A DNA stretch of 64,000 nt, taken from Streptomyces sp. NBC_00094 (GTDB lineage Bacteria > Actinomycetota > Actinomycetes > Streptomycetales > Streptomycetaceae). Location: positions 5,089,501 through 5,153,500 of the forward strand of contig NZ_JAPEMB010000001.1 in the NCBI RefSeq assembly GCF_026343125.1, written 5' to 3'. Each line of letters begins with the position of its first letter. The stretch's first letter is position 1. Below are positions 1-8,055 of this stretch, piece after piece. The position numbers and the translations under genes are program-made. Below the pieces are notes generated by a model that did no database searches, was not told the DNA's origin, and worked only from the letters and a program-made list of their open reading frames with translations.

Positions 1-1326
1 CTGCGCGGTCGGCCAGGCGAGGTTGAGGTCGGCGCCCAGGTGCTTGGAGCCCATGACGTCGTACGCGCCGCCGAAGGCCTTGCGGGTGATGACGGTGATG
101 AGGGGGACGGTGGCTTCGGCGTAGGCGTAGATGAGCTTCGCGCCGCGCCGGATGATGCCGCCGTATTCCTGGTCCACGCCGGGCAGGAAGCCGGGTACGT
201 CGACGAAGGTGAGGACCGGGATGTTGAAGGCGTCGCAGGTGCGGACGAACCGCGCGGCCTTCTCGGAGGCGTTGATGTCGAGGCAGCCGGCGAACTGCAT
301 GGGCTGGTTGGCGACGACGCCGACGGGGAAGCCCTCGACGCGGCCGAAGCCGGTCAGGATGTTCGGCGCGAACAGTGCCTGGGTCTCCAGGAACTCGCCG
401 TCGTCCAGGACGTGCTCGATGACCTTGTGCATGTCGTACGGCTGGTTGGCCGAGTCGGGGATCAGCGTGTCGAGCTCGCGGTCCTCGTCGCTCACCTCGG
501 TGTCGGCGACCTCGGGGAAGGCCGGGGCCTCGGAGAGGTTGTTCGACGGCAGGTAGGACAGCAGGGACTTCACGTACTCGATGGCGTCCTTCTCGTCCCC
601 CGCCATGTGGTGGGCCACGCCCGAGGTCGAGTTGTGCGTGCGGGCGCCGCCCAGCTCCTCGAAGCCCACGTCCTCGCCGGTGACCGTCTTGATGACGTCG
701 GGGCCGGTGATGAACATGTGCGAGGTCTGGTCGACCATCACCGTGAAGTCGGTGATCGCGGGGGAGTACACCGCGCCGCCCGCGCAGGGGCCGACGATCA
801 GGGAGATCTGCGGGATCACCCCGGAGGCGTGGGTGTTGCGGCGGAAGATCTCGCCGTACATGCCGAGCGCGCTCACACCCTCCTGGATGCGGGCGCCGCC
901 GGAGTCGTTGATGCCGACGACCGGGCAGCCCGTCTTCAGCGCGAAGTCCATCACCTTGATGATCTTCTGGCCGTACGTCTCGCCGAGCGCGCCGCCGAAG
1001 ACCGTGAAGTCCTGCGAGAACACGGCGACCGGGCGTCCGTCGACCGTGCCGTAGCCGGTGACGACACCGTCTCCGTACGGCCGGTTGTTCTCCAGGCCGA
1101 AGTTGGTCGACCGGTGCCGGGCCAGTTCGTCCAGCTCGACGAACGATCCCTCGTCCAGGAGCAGGGCGATCCGCTCGCGCGCGGTCAGCTTGCCCTTCGC
1201 GTGCTGCTTCTCCACCGCACGCTCCGAGCCGGCATGGGTGGCCTCGTCGATACGGCGCTTGAGGTCCGCGATCTTGCCTGCGGTCGTGTGAATGTCGATC
1301 TCGTACTGCTCTGCCGGCTCGGACAT
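1..1326 (-). CDS. pccB: Acyl-CoA (propionyl-CoA) carboxylase beta subunit, 3' end outside window
   Basis: Carboxyltransferase subunit of a biotin-dependent acyl-CoA carboxylase; it moves the carboxyl group from biotin to propionyl- or acetyl-CoA in the cytoplasm, supplying (methyl)malonyl-CoA. The window holds residues 1-442 of a family that is usually about 530 long, so the C-terminus is missing at the left edge. Reading from the ATG at 1326 gives MSEPAEQYEIDIHTTAGKIA. Visible crotonase-fold signatures are GGARIQEG (143-150) and CAGGAVYSP (181-189) in the N half, and FVDVPGFLPG and KAFGGAYDVMGSKH in the C half. It is divergent from birA, whose product biotinylates the partner alpha chain, so the shared 134-bp intergenic region probably carries both promoters. 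Assignment to PccB rather than another AccB paralogue rests on remembered S. coelicolor gene order. Confidence 0.95.
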   Translation of the reverse strand, partial: MSEPAEQYEIDIHTTAGKIADLKRRIDEATHAGSERAVEKQHAKGKLTARERIALLLDEGSFVELDELARHRSTNFGLENNRPYGDGVVTGYGTVDGRPVAVFSQDFTVFGGALGETYGQKIIKVMDFALKTGCPVVGINDSGGARIQEGVSALGMYGEIFRRNTHASGVIPQISLIVGPCAGGAVYSPAITDFTVMVDQTSHMFITGPDVIKTVTGEDVGFEELGGARTHNSTSGVAHHMAGDEKDAIEYVKSLLSYLPSNNLSEAPAFPEVADTEVSDEDRELDTLIPDSANQPYDMHKVIEHVLDDGEFLETQALFAPNILTGFGRVEGFPVGVVANQPMQFAGCLDINASEKAARFVRTCDAFNIPVLTFVDVPGFLPGVDQEYGGIIRRGAKLIYAYAEATVPLITVITRKAFGGAYDVMGSKHLGADLNLAWPTAQ

Positions 1327-1402
1327 CGGGATGCGGCTCCCTGCCTGGTCACGGGGGGTTCGTTGACTACGAATGGGCTAGTGCTGAGCTACTGACCCGT
1401 AG

Positions 1403-1420
1403 CGTATCGACGCCGATACG
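1403..1420. promoter_or_regulatory. Inverted repeat in pccB-birA divergent promoter region
   Basis: CGTATCG, 4-bp spacer, CGATACG: perfect 7-bp arms. It lies 77 bp upstream of the pccB start and 41 bp upstream of the birA start. It could be an operator for a regulator of acyl-CoA metabolism; no regulator can be named from the sequence. Confidence 0.4.
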
Positions 1421-1439
1421 GTTCGGCACTGCGGTGTTT

Positions 1440-1456
1440 GCCACACCTAGTGTGGC
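1440..1456. promoter_or_regulatory. Inverted repeat just upstream of birA
   Basis: GCCACACCTAGTGTGGC: 7-bp arms around CTA, ending 4 bp before the birA ATG. It occupies the place where the Shine-Dalgarno sequence would be expected, so binding or hairpin formation here could block birA translation or transcription. The core CACCTAGTG recurs upstream of hutH (15062-15072). Confidence 0.4.
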
Positions 1457-1460
1457 TTGC

Positions 1461-2312
1461 ATGACGACCTCTCAAGGCTCCGGCCGGCCCTGGTCCGACC
1501 TCGACCGGCCCCCGCTGAACGCCCCCGCCCTGCGCCGCGCCCTGGTCCGGCCCGAGGAGCTGTGGACCTCGCTCGACGTGGTCACCACCACCGGCTCCAC
1601 CAACAGCGACCTCGCCGCCCGCGCCGACGAGCTGCCCGAGGGCGCGGTGCTCGTCGCCGAGGAGCAGACCTCCGGCCGCGGCCGCCTCGACCGCAGCTGG
1701 ACGGCGCCCGCCCGCTCGGGCCTCTTCCTCTCCGTGCTCCTCAAGCCGGACGTGCCCGTGCACCGCTGGGGCTGGCTCCCGCTGCTCACCGGCGTGGCCG
1801 CCGCGACCGGCCTCGCGAAGGCCGCCGGCGTCGACGTTTCCCTCAAGTGGCCGAACGACCTGCTGGTTTCCGTCGGCGGCGAGGAGCGGAAGGCCGGCGG
1901 CATCCTCGCCGAGCGCGCCGGCGAGGACGCCGTCGTCGTCGGCCTCGGCATCAACGTCACGCTCCGTGAGGACGAGCTGCCCGTCCCGGCGGCCGGCTCC
2001 CTCCTCCTCGCCGACGCCGTCTCCACCGACCGCGACACCCTGCTGCGGGCCGTCCTGCGGTCCCTCGCCCACTGGTACGGGGAGTGGGTGCGGGCGGACG
2101 GCGACCCCGAGGCCTCGGGCCTCCAGGCGGCGTACGAGGCCGGCTGCGCGACCCTCGGCCGCCGCGTACGGGCCGACCTGCCCGGCGAGCGGATGCTGGA
2201 GGGCGAGGCCGTCGCCCTGGACGGCGACGGGCGCCTCGTGGTGGCCACGGAGGGCGGCGGTACGGAGGCGGTCGGCGCGGGCGACATCGTGCACCTGCGG
2301 ACACCCGCCTGA
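1461..2312 (+). CDS. birA: Biotin--[acetyl-CoA-carboxylase] ligase
   Basis: Activates biotin with ATP and attaches it to the biotin carrier domain of carboxylases such as the alpha partner of the neighbouring pccB product. The 283-residue protein has no N-terminal winged helix, so it is the monofunctional ligase type and not a repressor. Seen in the sequence: TTTGSTNSDL near residue 45, the biotinyl-adenylate loop GRGRLDRSW near 72-80, KWPNDLL near 130, and a C-terminal SH3-like domain ending in GDIVHLRTPA. An in-frame ATG exists at 1434, but it would place the inverted repeat inside the coding region; 1461 gives the usual MTTSQGS start. Confidence 0.95.
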   Translation: MTTSQGSGRPWSDLDRPPLNAPALRRALVRPEELWTSLDVVTTTGSTNSDLAARADELPEGAVLVAEEQTSGRGRLDRSWTAPARSGLFLSVLLKPDVPVHRWGWLPLLTGVAAATGLAKAAGVDVSLKWPNDLLVSVGGEERKAGGILAERAGEDAVVVGLGINVTLREDELPVPAAGSLLLADAVSTDRDTLLRAVLRSLAHWYGEWVRADGDPEASGLQAAYEAGCATLGRRVRADLPGERMLEGEAVALDGDGRLVVATEGGGTEAVGAGDIVHLRTPA

Positions 2313-2435
2313 GGGCCTCCGGCGGTGATCCGGCGGTGACGGGACGGGGTCAGGGGCCGGATCGGGCACGGGTCGGGCCCGGCTCCGGCGCGGTCCCGGG
2401 ACGGCCACGGACGCCCTGGACCCCGGCCAAGGGAC

Positions 2436-2468
2436 GGAATGGCTCGCCGTTCAGGCGTGAGCCATTCC
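2436..2468. promoter_or_regulatory. Long inverted repeat between birA and cya
   Basis: Arms GGAATGGCTC and GAGCCATTCC (perfect 10 bp) enclose GCC-GTTCA-GGC, so a hairpin of 13 pairs with a small bulge is possible. It lies 124 bp after birA and 80 bp before the cyclase start and has no T-run. It may be a birA terminator or an operator for the cyclase gene. Apart from this I see nothing else in the 235-bp gap. Confidence 0.45.
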
Positions 2469-2547
2469 ACACCTGTCGTATCGTGGAGCGCGATCCAGGC
2501 GACAGATCGGCAGGACAAGTGGGCAGGGAACGGGCAGGAGGCGGCCG

Positions 2548-3711
2548 GTGACCGTCGACGACGCGAACGCGGACGGCGGGTCGGAGCCATCCCCGTACCC
2601 CGCGGCCGAGCCCTCCGCGTATCCCACGCCCCACCACGAGGTCGACCACACGGCCGAGCCGAGTGACGACCCCCTGGCGATCCGCCTCGAACAGCTCATC
2701 CTCGGCGCCGACCGCCGCTACACGCCGTTCCAGGCCGCCCGCACCGCGGGTGTCTCCATGGAGCTCGCCTCCCGCTTCTGGCGCGCGATGGGCTTCGCCG
2801 ACATCGGCCAGGCCAAGGCGCTCACCGAGGCCGACGTCCTCGCGCTCCGCCGGCTCGCCGGCCTCGTCGAGGCCGGGCTGCTCAGCGAGCCGATGGCGGT
2901 CCAGGTCGCCCGCTCCACCGGACAGACCACCGCCCGGCTCGCCGAGTGGCAGATCGACTCCTTCCTGGAGGGCCTCACCGAGCCGCCCGAGCCCGGCATG
3001 ACCCGCACCGAGGTCACGTACCCCCTCGTCGAGCTGCTCCTGCCCGAGCTGGAGGAGTTCCTCATCTACGTGTGGCGCCGGCAGCTCGCCGCCGCCACCG
3101 GCCGCGTCGTCCAGGCCGCCGACGACGAGGAGATGGTCGACCGCCGGCTCGCCGTCGGATTCGCCGACCTCGTCGGCTTCACCCGGCTCACCCGCCGCCT
3201 GGAGGAGGAGGAGCTCGGCGAGCTCGTCGAGGCCTTCGAGACGACCTGCGCCGACCTCGTCGCCGCGCACGGCGGCCGGCTCATCAAGACCCTCGGCGAC
3301 GAGGTGCTCTACTGCGCCGACGACCCCGGCACCGCCGCCGAGATCGCGCTCCGGCTGATCGAGACCCTCGGCCACGACGAGACGATGCCCGCGCTGCGCG
3401 TCGGCATCGCCTTCGGCACCGTGACGACCCGCATGGGCGACGTCTTCGGCACCACCGTGAACCTCGCCAGCCGGCTCACCTCGATAGCGCCGAAGGACGC
3501 CGTCCTCGTCGACGGCGCGCTCGCGAAGGAGCTGTCCAGGACCGGGGACGCGCCCGTCTCCGAGGCGGAGGCGGCCGAGGAGGCCTCCCGCGCCGAGAAG
3601 GAGGGCCGCCCGGTCGCCACGTACCGCTTCGCACTCCAGCCGATGTGGCAGCGGCCCGTGCGAGGCCTCGGTGTCGTGGAGCCCTGGCTCCTGACCCGTC
3701 GTCCCACCTAG
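2548..3711 (+). CDS. cya: Class III adenylate cyclase with N-terminal regulatory domain
   Basis: Makes cAMP from ATP; in Streptomyces cAMP acts with Crp on germination and development. The protein is 387 residues. An N-terminal helical region (about 40-150, RYTPFQAARTAGVS onward) looks like the pH-sensing adenylate cyclase regulatory domain of the mycobacterial Rv1264 type. The catalytic domain follows, with the metal-binding FADLVGFTRL near 208 and the KTLGDEVLY segment near 246, then GTVTTRMGDVFG and VNLASRLTS. The GTG start at 2548 has AGGAGG 7 bp upstream. No membrane segment is seen, so a soluble cytoplasmic enzyme is inferred. It matches the position of SCO4928 in S. coelicolor as I recall it. 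Confidence 0.93.
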   Translation: MTVDDANADGGSEPSPYPAAEPSAYPTPHHEVDHTAEPSDDPLAIRLEQLILGADRRYTPFQAARTAGVSMELASRFWRAMGFADIGQAKALTEADVLALRRLAGLVEAGLLSEPMAVQVARSTGQTTARLAEWQIDSFLEGLTEPPEPGMTRTEVTYPLVELLLPELEEFLIYVWRRQLAAATGRVVQAADDEEMVDRRLAVGFADLVGFTRLTRRLEEEELGELVEAFETTCADLVAAHGGRLIKTLGDEVLYCADDPGTAAEIALRLIETLGHDETMPALRVGIAFGTVTTRMGDVFGTTVNLASRLTSIAPKDAVLVDGALAKELSRTGDAPVSEAEAAEEASRAEKEGRPVATYRFALQPMWQRPVRGLGVVEPWLLTRRPT

Positions 3712-3773
3712 GATCCCGGTGAACGCCCGTTAACCACCGTTGACGGGCCCAGTCGGTCGGGAGGGCGTACGGC

Positions 3774-4562
3774 ATGTCCGAGCAGCGTTTTGGTGAGTTC
3801 GTGGTGGTCCGGCGGGAGGGGCACGTCGCCGAGCTGGTCCTCGACCGGCCCAAGGCCATGAACGCGGTCTCCTCCGAGATGGCCCGCTCCCTCGGCGCGG
3901 CCTGCGAGGCGCTCGCCGCCGACGCCTCCGTCCGCGTCACCGTGCTGACCTCCTCGAACGACCGGGCCTTCTGCGTCGGCGCCGACCTCAAGGAGCGCAA
4001 CTCCTTCACCGACGCCGAGCTCGTCCGCCAGCGCCCGACCGCCCGCGCCGCCTACACCGGCGTCCTGGAGCTGCCGATGCCGACCGTCGCCGCCGTGCAC
4101 GGCTTCGCCCTCGGCGGCGGCTTCGAGCTGGCGCTCGCCTGCGACGTGATCGTCGCCGACGCGACCGCCGTCGTCGGCCTCCCCGAGGTCTCGGTGGGCG
4201 TCATCCCCGGCGGCGGCGGTACGCAGCTGCTCCCGCGCCGGGTGGGCGCGGCGCGCGCCGCCGAGCTGGTCTTCACGGCCCGTCGGGTGGAGGCGGCGGA
4301 GGCCCGTGAGCTCGGTCTTGTCGACCTCCTGGAGGAGGACGCGCGGACGGGCGCCCTGGAGCTGGCCGGGCGGATCGCGGTCAACTCGCCGGTCGGGCTG
4401 CGCGCCGCCAAGAAGGCGATGCGGCTCGGTCAGGGCCTGGACCTGCGGGCGGGCCTGGAGGTCGAGGACGCGGCATGGCGGTCGGTGGCCTTCTCGGGGG
4501 ACCGGGCCGAGGGCGTGGCGGCCTTCAACGAGAAGCGGAAGCCGGCGTGGCCGGGGGAGTAG
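3774..4562 (+). CDS. Enoyl-CoA hydratase/isomerase family protein
   Basis: A 262-residue crotonase-fold protein, probably a cytoplasmic enoyl-CoA hydratase of fatty-acid or acyl-CoA degradation. The CoA-binding and oxyanion segments are clear: RAFCVGADLKE (about 65), HGFALGGGFELALACDVI (about 105) and GLPEVSVGVIPGGGGTQLLPR (about 130). Both glutamates expected for hydratase activity are present, in GGGFELA and GLPEVS. It starts 62 bp after the cyclase and runs in the same direction, so it could be read from the same transcript, although its role with cAMP is not evident. The exact acyl substrate cannot be told from sequence. Confidence 0.92.
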   Translation: MSEQRFGEFVVVRREGHVAELVLDRPKAMNAVSSEMARSLGAACEALAADASVRVTVLTSSNDRAFCVGADLKERNSFTDAELVRQRPTARAAYTGVLELPMPTVAAVHGFALGGGFELALACDVIVADATAVVGLPEVSVGVIPGGGGTQLLPRRVGAARAAELVFTARRVEAAEARELGLVDLLEEDARTGALELAGRIAVNSPVGLRAAKKAMRLGQGLDLRAGLEVEDAAWRSVAFSGDRAEGVAAFNEKRKPAWPGE

Positions 4563-4661
4563 TCGAGTCGGCCATCCGATTTCCCTCCCATGTCACTTTC
4601 CGTGTCACTTTCCGTGACGTCTCGCAAGGGAAAACGGACTAATACTCCCTAAGCTGGAGGA

Positions 4662-5837
4662 ATGGGTGAGGATGTGCGGCTGCGGGCCGTAGTGGCGCTG
4701 GCGCAGGGGATGGCGGCGGCGCACACACCACGGGAGTTCTGGCGGGCGGCGGCGCTCGGGTCCTGCGAGGGGCTCGACGGCAGCTTCGCGGCCCTCTCCG
4801 TCTGGGAGCGGGACCACGGTCGGCTGAAGGTCCTGGTCAACGCCGGGGAGCGGGTCGTGGGCGAGGAGGAGTTCCCGGACTCGGAGACGTATCCCGTGCA
4901 CGAGTTCCCCGAGATCACCGAGTTCCTGCACGAGCAGTGGGCGGGCGGCGGGGAGCCGGACGCCTGGGTGGAGACCGCCGGTGACCAGGTCCCGACGGGC
5001 CGCGTGGCCGGTCTGCGCAGGCGGGGGCGGGGGTGCTGCGTCGTCGCCCCGATCGTGCTGCACGGGCGGGCGTGGGGGGAGCTGTACGTGGCGCGGCCGC
5101 CGCAGGCGAAACCTTTCACCCGCGCGGACGCCGACTTCGCGACCGTCCTCGCGGCGGTCGTCGCGGCGGGCATCGCGCAGGCCGAGCGCCTGGAGGAGGT
5201 CCGCAAGCTGGCCTTCACCGACCCGCTCACCGGGCTCGCCAACCGGCGGGCCGTCGACACCCGCCTGGACGAGGCCATCGAGCGCTACCGGGTGGACGGC
5301 TCCGTCGTGAGCCTCCTCGTGTGCGACCTCAACGGCCTCAAGCGGGTCAACGACACCCACGGCCACGCGGTCGGCGACCGGCTCCTCGAACGCTTCGGCT
5401 CCGTGCTCTCCCGCTGCGGGGCCCGGCTCCCCGGGGCGCTCGCGGCCCGCCTGGGCGGCGACGAGTTCTGTCTCCTCACGGTCGGCCCGACGGCGGACGA
5501 GGTGGTCGCGGTCGCGGAGGAGCTGTGCGTACGGGCGGCGGAGCTGGAGCTCGGCGAGGGCGTGGCCTGCGGCGTGGCCTCCACCGGCGACCCCATCGGC
5601 CCGCTCAGGTCGGCGCGGCGCCTCTTCCGGCTCGCGGACGCGGCCCAGTACCAGGCGAAGGCCGCGCGCTCGGCGAAGCCGGTCGTGGCGGGCCGCGACG
5701 GCACCGTCATCCGCCTGGCCGACGCCCCACCGGGCGCCCGCGACCGCCGCCGCTTCCGCGACGCACCACCGGTGGAGCCGCCGAAGGACGCGCTGCCGGT
5801 GGAGCCCCTGCCGGAGGGCCCGCCCCGGGAGGCGTGA
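4662..5837 (+). CDS. GAF-GGDEF diguanylate cyclase
   Basis: Predicted to make cyclic di-GMP, the messenger that holds Streptomyces in vegetative growth through BldD. The 391-residue protein has a GAF-like sensor region (about 20-175) and a GGDEF domain (about 180-340) that begins LAFTDPLTGLANRR and has an intact ARLGGDEF active-site loop near 265. The position five residues before GGDEF, where an inhibitory RxxD site would lie, reads LPGA, so the I-site is absent. There is no transmembrane segment, so it is cytoplasmic. The C-terminal 60 residues are Pro/Arg/Glu-rich and probably disordered. GGAGG lies immediately upstream of the ATG. I recall this as the CdgE-type protein (SCO4931), but not surely enough to assign the symbol. 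Confidence 0.92.
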   Translation: MGEDVRLRAVVALAQGMAAAHTPREFWRAAALGSCEGLDGSFAALSVWERDHGRLKVLVNAGERVVGEEEFPDSETYPVHEFPEITEFLHEQWAGGGEPDAWVETAGDQVPTGRVAGLRRRGRGCCVVAPIVLHGRAWGELYVARPPQAKPFTRADADFATVLAAVVAAGIAQAERLEEVRKLAFTDPLTGLANRRAVDTRLDEAIERYRVDGSVVSLLVCDLNGLKRVNDTHGHAVGDRLLERFGSVLSRCGARLPGALAARLGGDEFCLLTVGPTADEVVAVAEELCVRAAELELGEGVACGVASTGDPIGPLRSARRLFRLADAAQYQAKAARSAKPVVAGRDGTVIRLADAPPGARDRRRFRDAPPVEPPKDALPVEPLPEGPPREA

Positions 5838-5845
5838 GGTACGGC

Positions 5846-5903
5846 TGCGCACTCCGGGGCGCGGGGCCCGGCCCTCGACGCACGGCCGGAACAGCATGGG
5901 CCC
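5846..5903 (-). pseudogene. Relic of the C-terminus of a helix-turn-helix protein
   Basis: Read on the minus strand this stretch contains PMLFRP, then VE, then a PE-CA-like end after a frame change. At DNA level it shares a 19-bp identity (CGGCCGGAACAGCATGGGC) plus flanking blocks CTCGACG and a CCGGA/TGCGC block with 9416-9470, which encodes the C-terminus of the broken helix-turn-helix gene there. It therefore looks like a leftover of a second copy lying between two convergent genes. Confidence 0.45.
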
Positions 5904-5962
5904 GCGTGTACCGCCCCTGCTGTACCGGCCGACTCCAGGGCCACTTCGAGCCCGACGCCCGC

Positions 5963-7000
5963 TCAGTCGCCGAGCAGCCGCCACGCGGTGAGCGCGATCC
6001 TGGCCCGGGTCAGGCCGGTGGCTTCGGTGACGTCGATGTCCAGGGTCTTCGAGATCTGTTCGAGCCGGCGGGCGATGCTGCTGTGGTGCAGGTGGAGCAG
6101 GTCCGCGGCCCGGCGCAGCGAGCCGGTGGCGCAGTAGGTGTCCAGGGTCTCCAGATCCTCCGGGTTGCCCCCGGCGAGCCGGCCGATGGCGGCCACGTCG
6201 GTGTTGTCCCGCGCGGTGTCCTCGGGGACCTCGGCCAGGAGGGCCAGTGCGCCCAGGTCCGGGTAGCGGACGACGGGTTCGCGGGGGGTGGTGAAGCGGA
6301 GGGCGGTGCGGGCCTGCCGCCAGGACCGGTCGGGGCTTCCGGCGGCGCCGATGCCCGCGCGCACGCCCGCCGGGAACCGGGCCGGGTCCAGGACCGTGGC
6401 CAGGATGACGCCGACGTCGGCGAGGGGCGCCGCCTTCACCGGGCGGCCCGGGCAGACCAGGCCGCCGAGCCGGTCGAGCGGGAGCCGCGTCCGTACGGCG
6501 ACGACGTGGACCGGCACGTCGGCGGCGAAGCCCAGGAGCCGTAACGCCCGGGCTCTGGCCGGTTCGTCGCTGTCGGAGCTGATGACCAGTTCGACGAGCG
6601 CGGGGTCGGCCATGGTGGTGCGCGCCGGGCCGTGCCGCTCGACGATCCCGGCGGCGGCGATGGCCAGCCGGTCGAGGAGCACGTCGTCGAGGGGGTTCGG
6701 GGAGCCGGGGCGTTCCAGCCACACCGTGCCGATCTCCTCCTCGTCGAGCGTGATCGGCGTCGTGGTGGACGCGGACGACGGTGGGCCGGACGCGGGCCTG
6801 CCGTCGGGTGCGAGGCGGATCACCCGGCCCGTGCCGTGGAGCCTGATCCCGGCCACGCACTCGGCCAGGCCCGCCGAGGCCCGGGTGAGCGCCGCCAGGT
6901 CCACACGCCGGCGCATCAGCGTGTCGTAGAACGCGATGATGCGGATCGCACCGTCGACGTACGGATCAAGTCCCGACAGCCGTACGGCCAATGCCTCCAT
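5963..7000 (-). CDS. PucR/CdaR-type helix-turn-helix regulator
   Basis: A 345-residue transcription factor. The C-terminal segment NPEDLETLDTYCATGSLRRAADLLHLHHSSIARRL is the PucR C-terminal helix-turn-helix, ending in TRARIALTAWRLLGD. The N-terminal 250 residues are a GAF-like or CdaR-like sensing region with no recognisable ligand pocket. I chose the ATG at 7000 (MEALAVRLSGLDPYVDG); longer reading upstream runs into the intergenic region and into the divergent gene. It is divergent from an alpha/beta-hydrolase at 7109, 108 bp away, and so probably controls that gene and the serine hydrolase after it. The effector is unknown. Confidence 0.85.
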   Translation of the reverse strand: MEALAVRLSGLDPYVDGAIRIIAFYDTLMRRRVDLAALTRASAGLAECVAGIRLHGTGRVIRLAPDGRPASGPPSSASTTTPITLDEEEIGTVWLERPGSPNPLDDVLLDRLAIAAAGIVERHGPARTTMADPALVELVISSDSDEPARARALRLLGFAADVPVHVVAVRTRLPLDRLGGLVCPGRPVKAAPLADVGVILATVLDPARFPAGVRAGIGAAGSPDRSWRQARTALRFTTPREPVVRYPDLGALALLAEVPEDTARDNTDVAAIGRLAGGNPEDLETLDTYCATGSLRRAADLLHLHHSSIARRLEQISKTLDIDVTEATGLTRARIALTAWRLLGD

Positions 7001-7108
7001 GACCGAAGAGTAGAGGGAGAAGTGCCCGCCGATCGGCGCGAGTTCGGGGTGGGATGCGCGACGGACGGCGGATGACCTCTCCGGGTGCCGGCGCCGAGGA
7101 TGGTCGTC

Positions 7109-8005
7109 ATGGACCCCGAACTCGAACCGTTCATCCCGTTCCTCCCGCTCATGGACATGAGCGACCCGGTCGCCGGGCGCAAGGACTTCGCCGCTCGTGC
7201 CGCCGCCGCGCCGGCTCCGGACACCTCGCGCATGGAGATCGAGGACCATACGGTGTCCGCCCGGCCGGACGTGCCGGTACGGGTCTACCGCCCGGACGGG
7301 GCACAGGGCGCCGTCGTCTGGCTGCACGGCGGCGGCGGAGTCTTCGGCGACCTCGACACCGAGCACCCGTGGGCCGCCCGGATCGCCGGTCTCTCCGGGG
7401 CGGTGGTGATCTCGGTGGGCTACCGGCTGGCGCCCGAGAACCCGTTCCCGGCCGCCCTGGACGACGCGTACGCCGTACTGGCCTGGGCGGCCGAGCACGC
7501 GGGCCGGCTCGGCACCGACGCGGGACGGATCGCGGTCGGCGGTCACAGCGCCGGTGCGAATCTCGCGGCCGCGGTGTCCCTGAGGACGCGTGACGAGCAG
7601 GGCCCCGCGATCCGGTTCCAACTGCTCAACCAGCCGGGCCTCGACGACCGTTACGAGACGTGGTCGGCGCGGACCTTCACCGACACGCCCTGGTTCAACA
7701 GCGCCCAACGCGCCGCGGCCTGGCGGCACTACCTGGGCACCGAGGCCGCCACCCCGTACGCCGCCCCCGCCCGGGCCACGGATCTGTCCGGCCTGCCTCC
7801 GGCCTACATCGCCACTGCGGAGTTCTGCCCGAACCGCGACGAGGGCCTCGCCTACGCGCTGCGTCTGCTGCAGGCGGGTGTGCCGGTCGAACTCCACCAG
7901 TGGCCCGGCACCTTCCACGGATCGCAGGCGATCCTCTCCGCCGAGGTCTCACAGCGCCAGAACGCCGAACTCGGGGCGGCCCTGCGCCGCGCGCTCGCCG
8001 AGTGA
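7109..8005 (+). CDS. Alpha/beta-hydrolase, hormone-sensitive-lipase family esterase
   Basis: A 298-residue cytoplasmic carboxylesterase of the HSL (family IV) type. Seen in order: oxyanion-hole motif HGGGGVFGD (near 73), nucleophile GHSAGANLA (near 150), acid region CPNRDEGLAYA and catalytic His in GTFHGSQ (near 270). Starts at 7085 (GTG) or 7100 are possible, but 7109 has GAGG at a suitable distance and gives MDPELEPFIPFLP, typical of the family. It is divergent from the PucR-type regulator and followed 50 bp later by a secreted beta-lactamase-fold hydrolase, which suggests a small ester- or amide-degrading unit. The substrate is not deducible. Confidence 0.9.
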   Translation: MDPELEPFIPFLPLMDMSDPVAGRKDFAARAAAAPAPDTSRMEIEDHTVSARPDVPVRVYRPDGAQGAVVWLHGGGGVFGDLDTEHPWAARIAGLSGAVVISVGYRLAPENPFPAALDDAYAVLAWAAEHAGRLGTDAGRIAVGGHSAGANLAAAVSLRTRDEQGPAIRFQLLNQPGLDDRYETWSARTFTDTPWFNSAQRAAAWRHYLGTEAATPYAAPARATDLSGLPPAYIATAEFCPNRDEGLAYALRLLQAGVPVELHQWPGTFHGSQAILSAEVSQRQNAELGAALRRALAE

Positions 8006-8055
8006 GCCGAGCGCACCGCAACTCCCCATTCATGGACGGCGAAAGGTCGAACATC

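Noticed and set aside
40..1395. Long open frame on the plus strand opposite pccB
   Set aside because: Its protein is Val/Gly/Asp/Arg-rich with no domain; it is the antisense of the carboxylase frame, a common effect of third-position GC.
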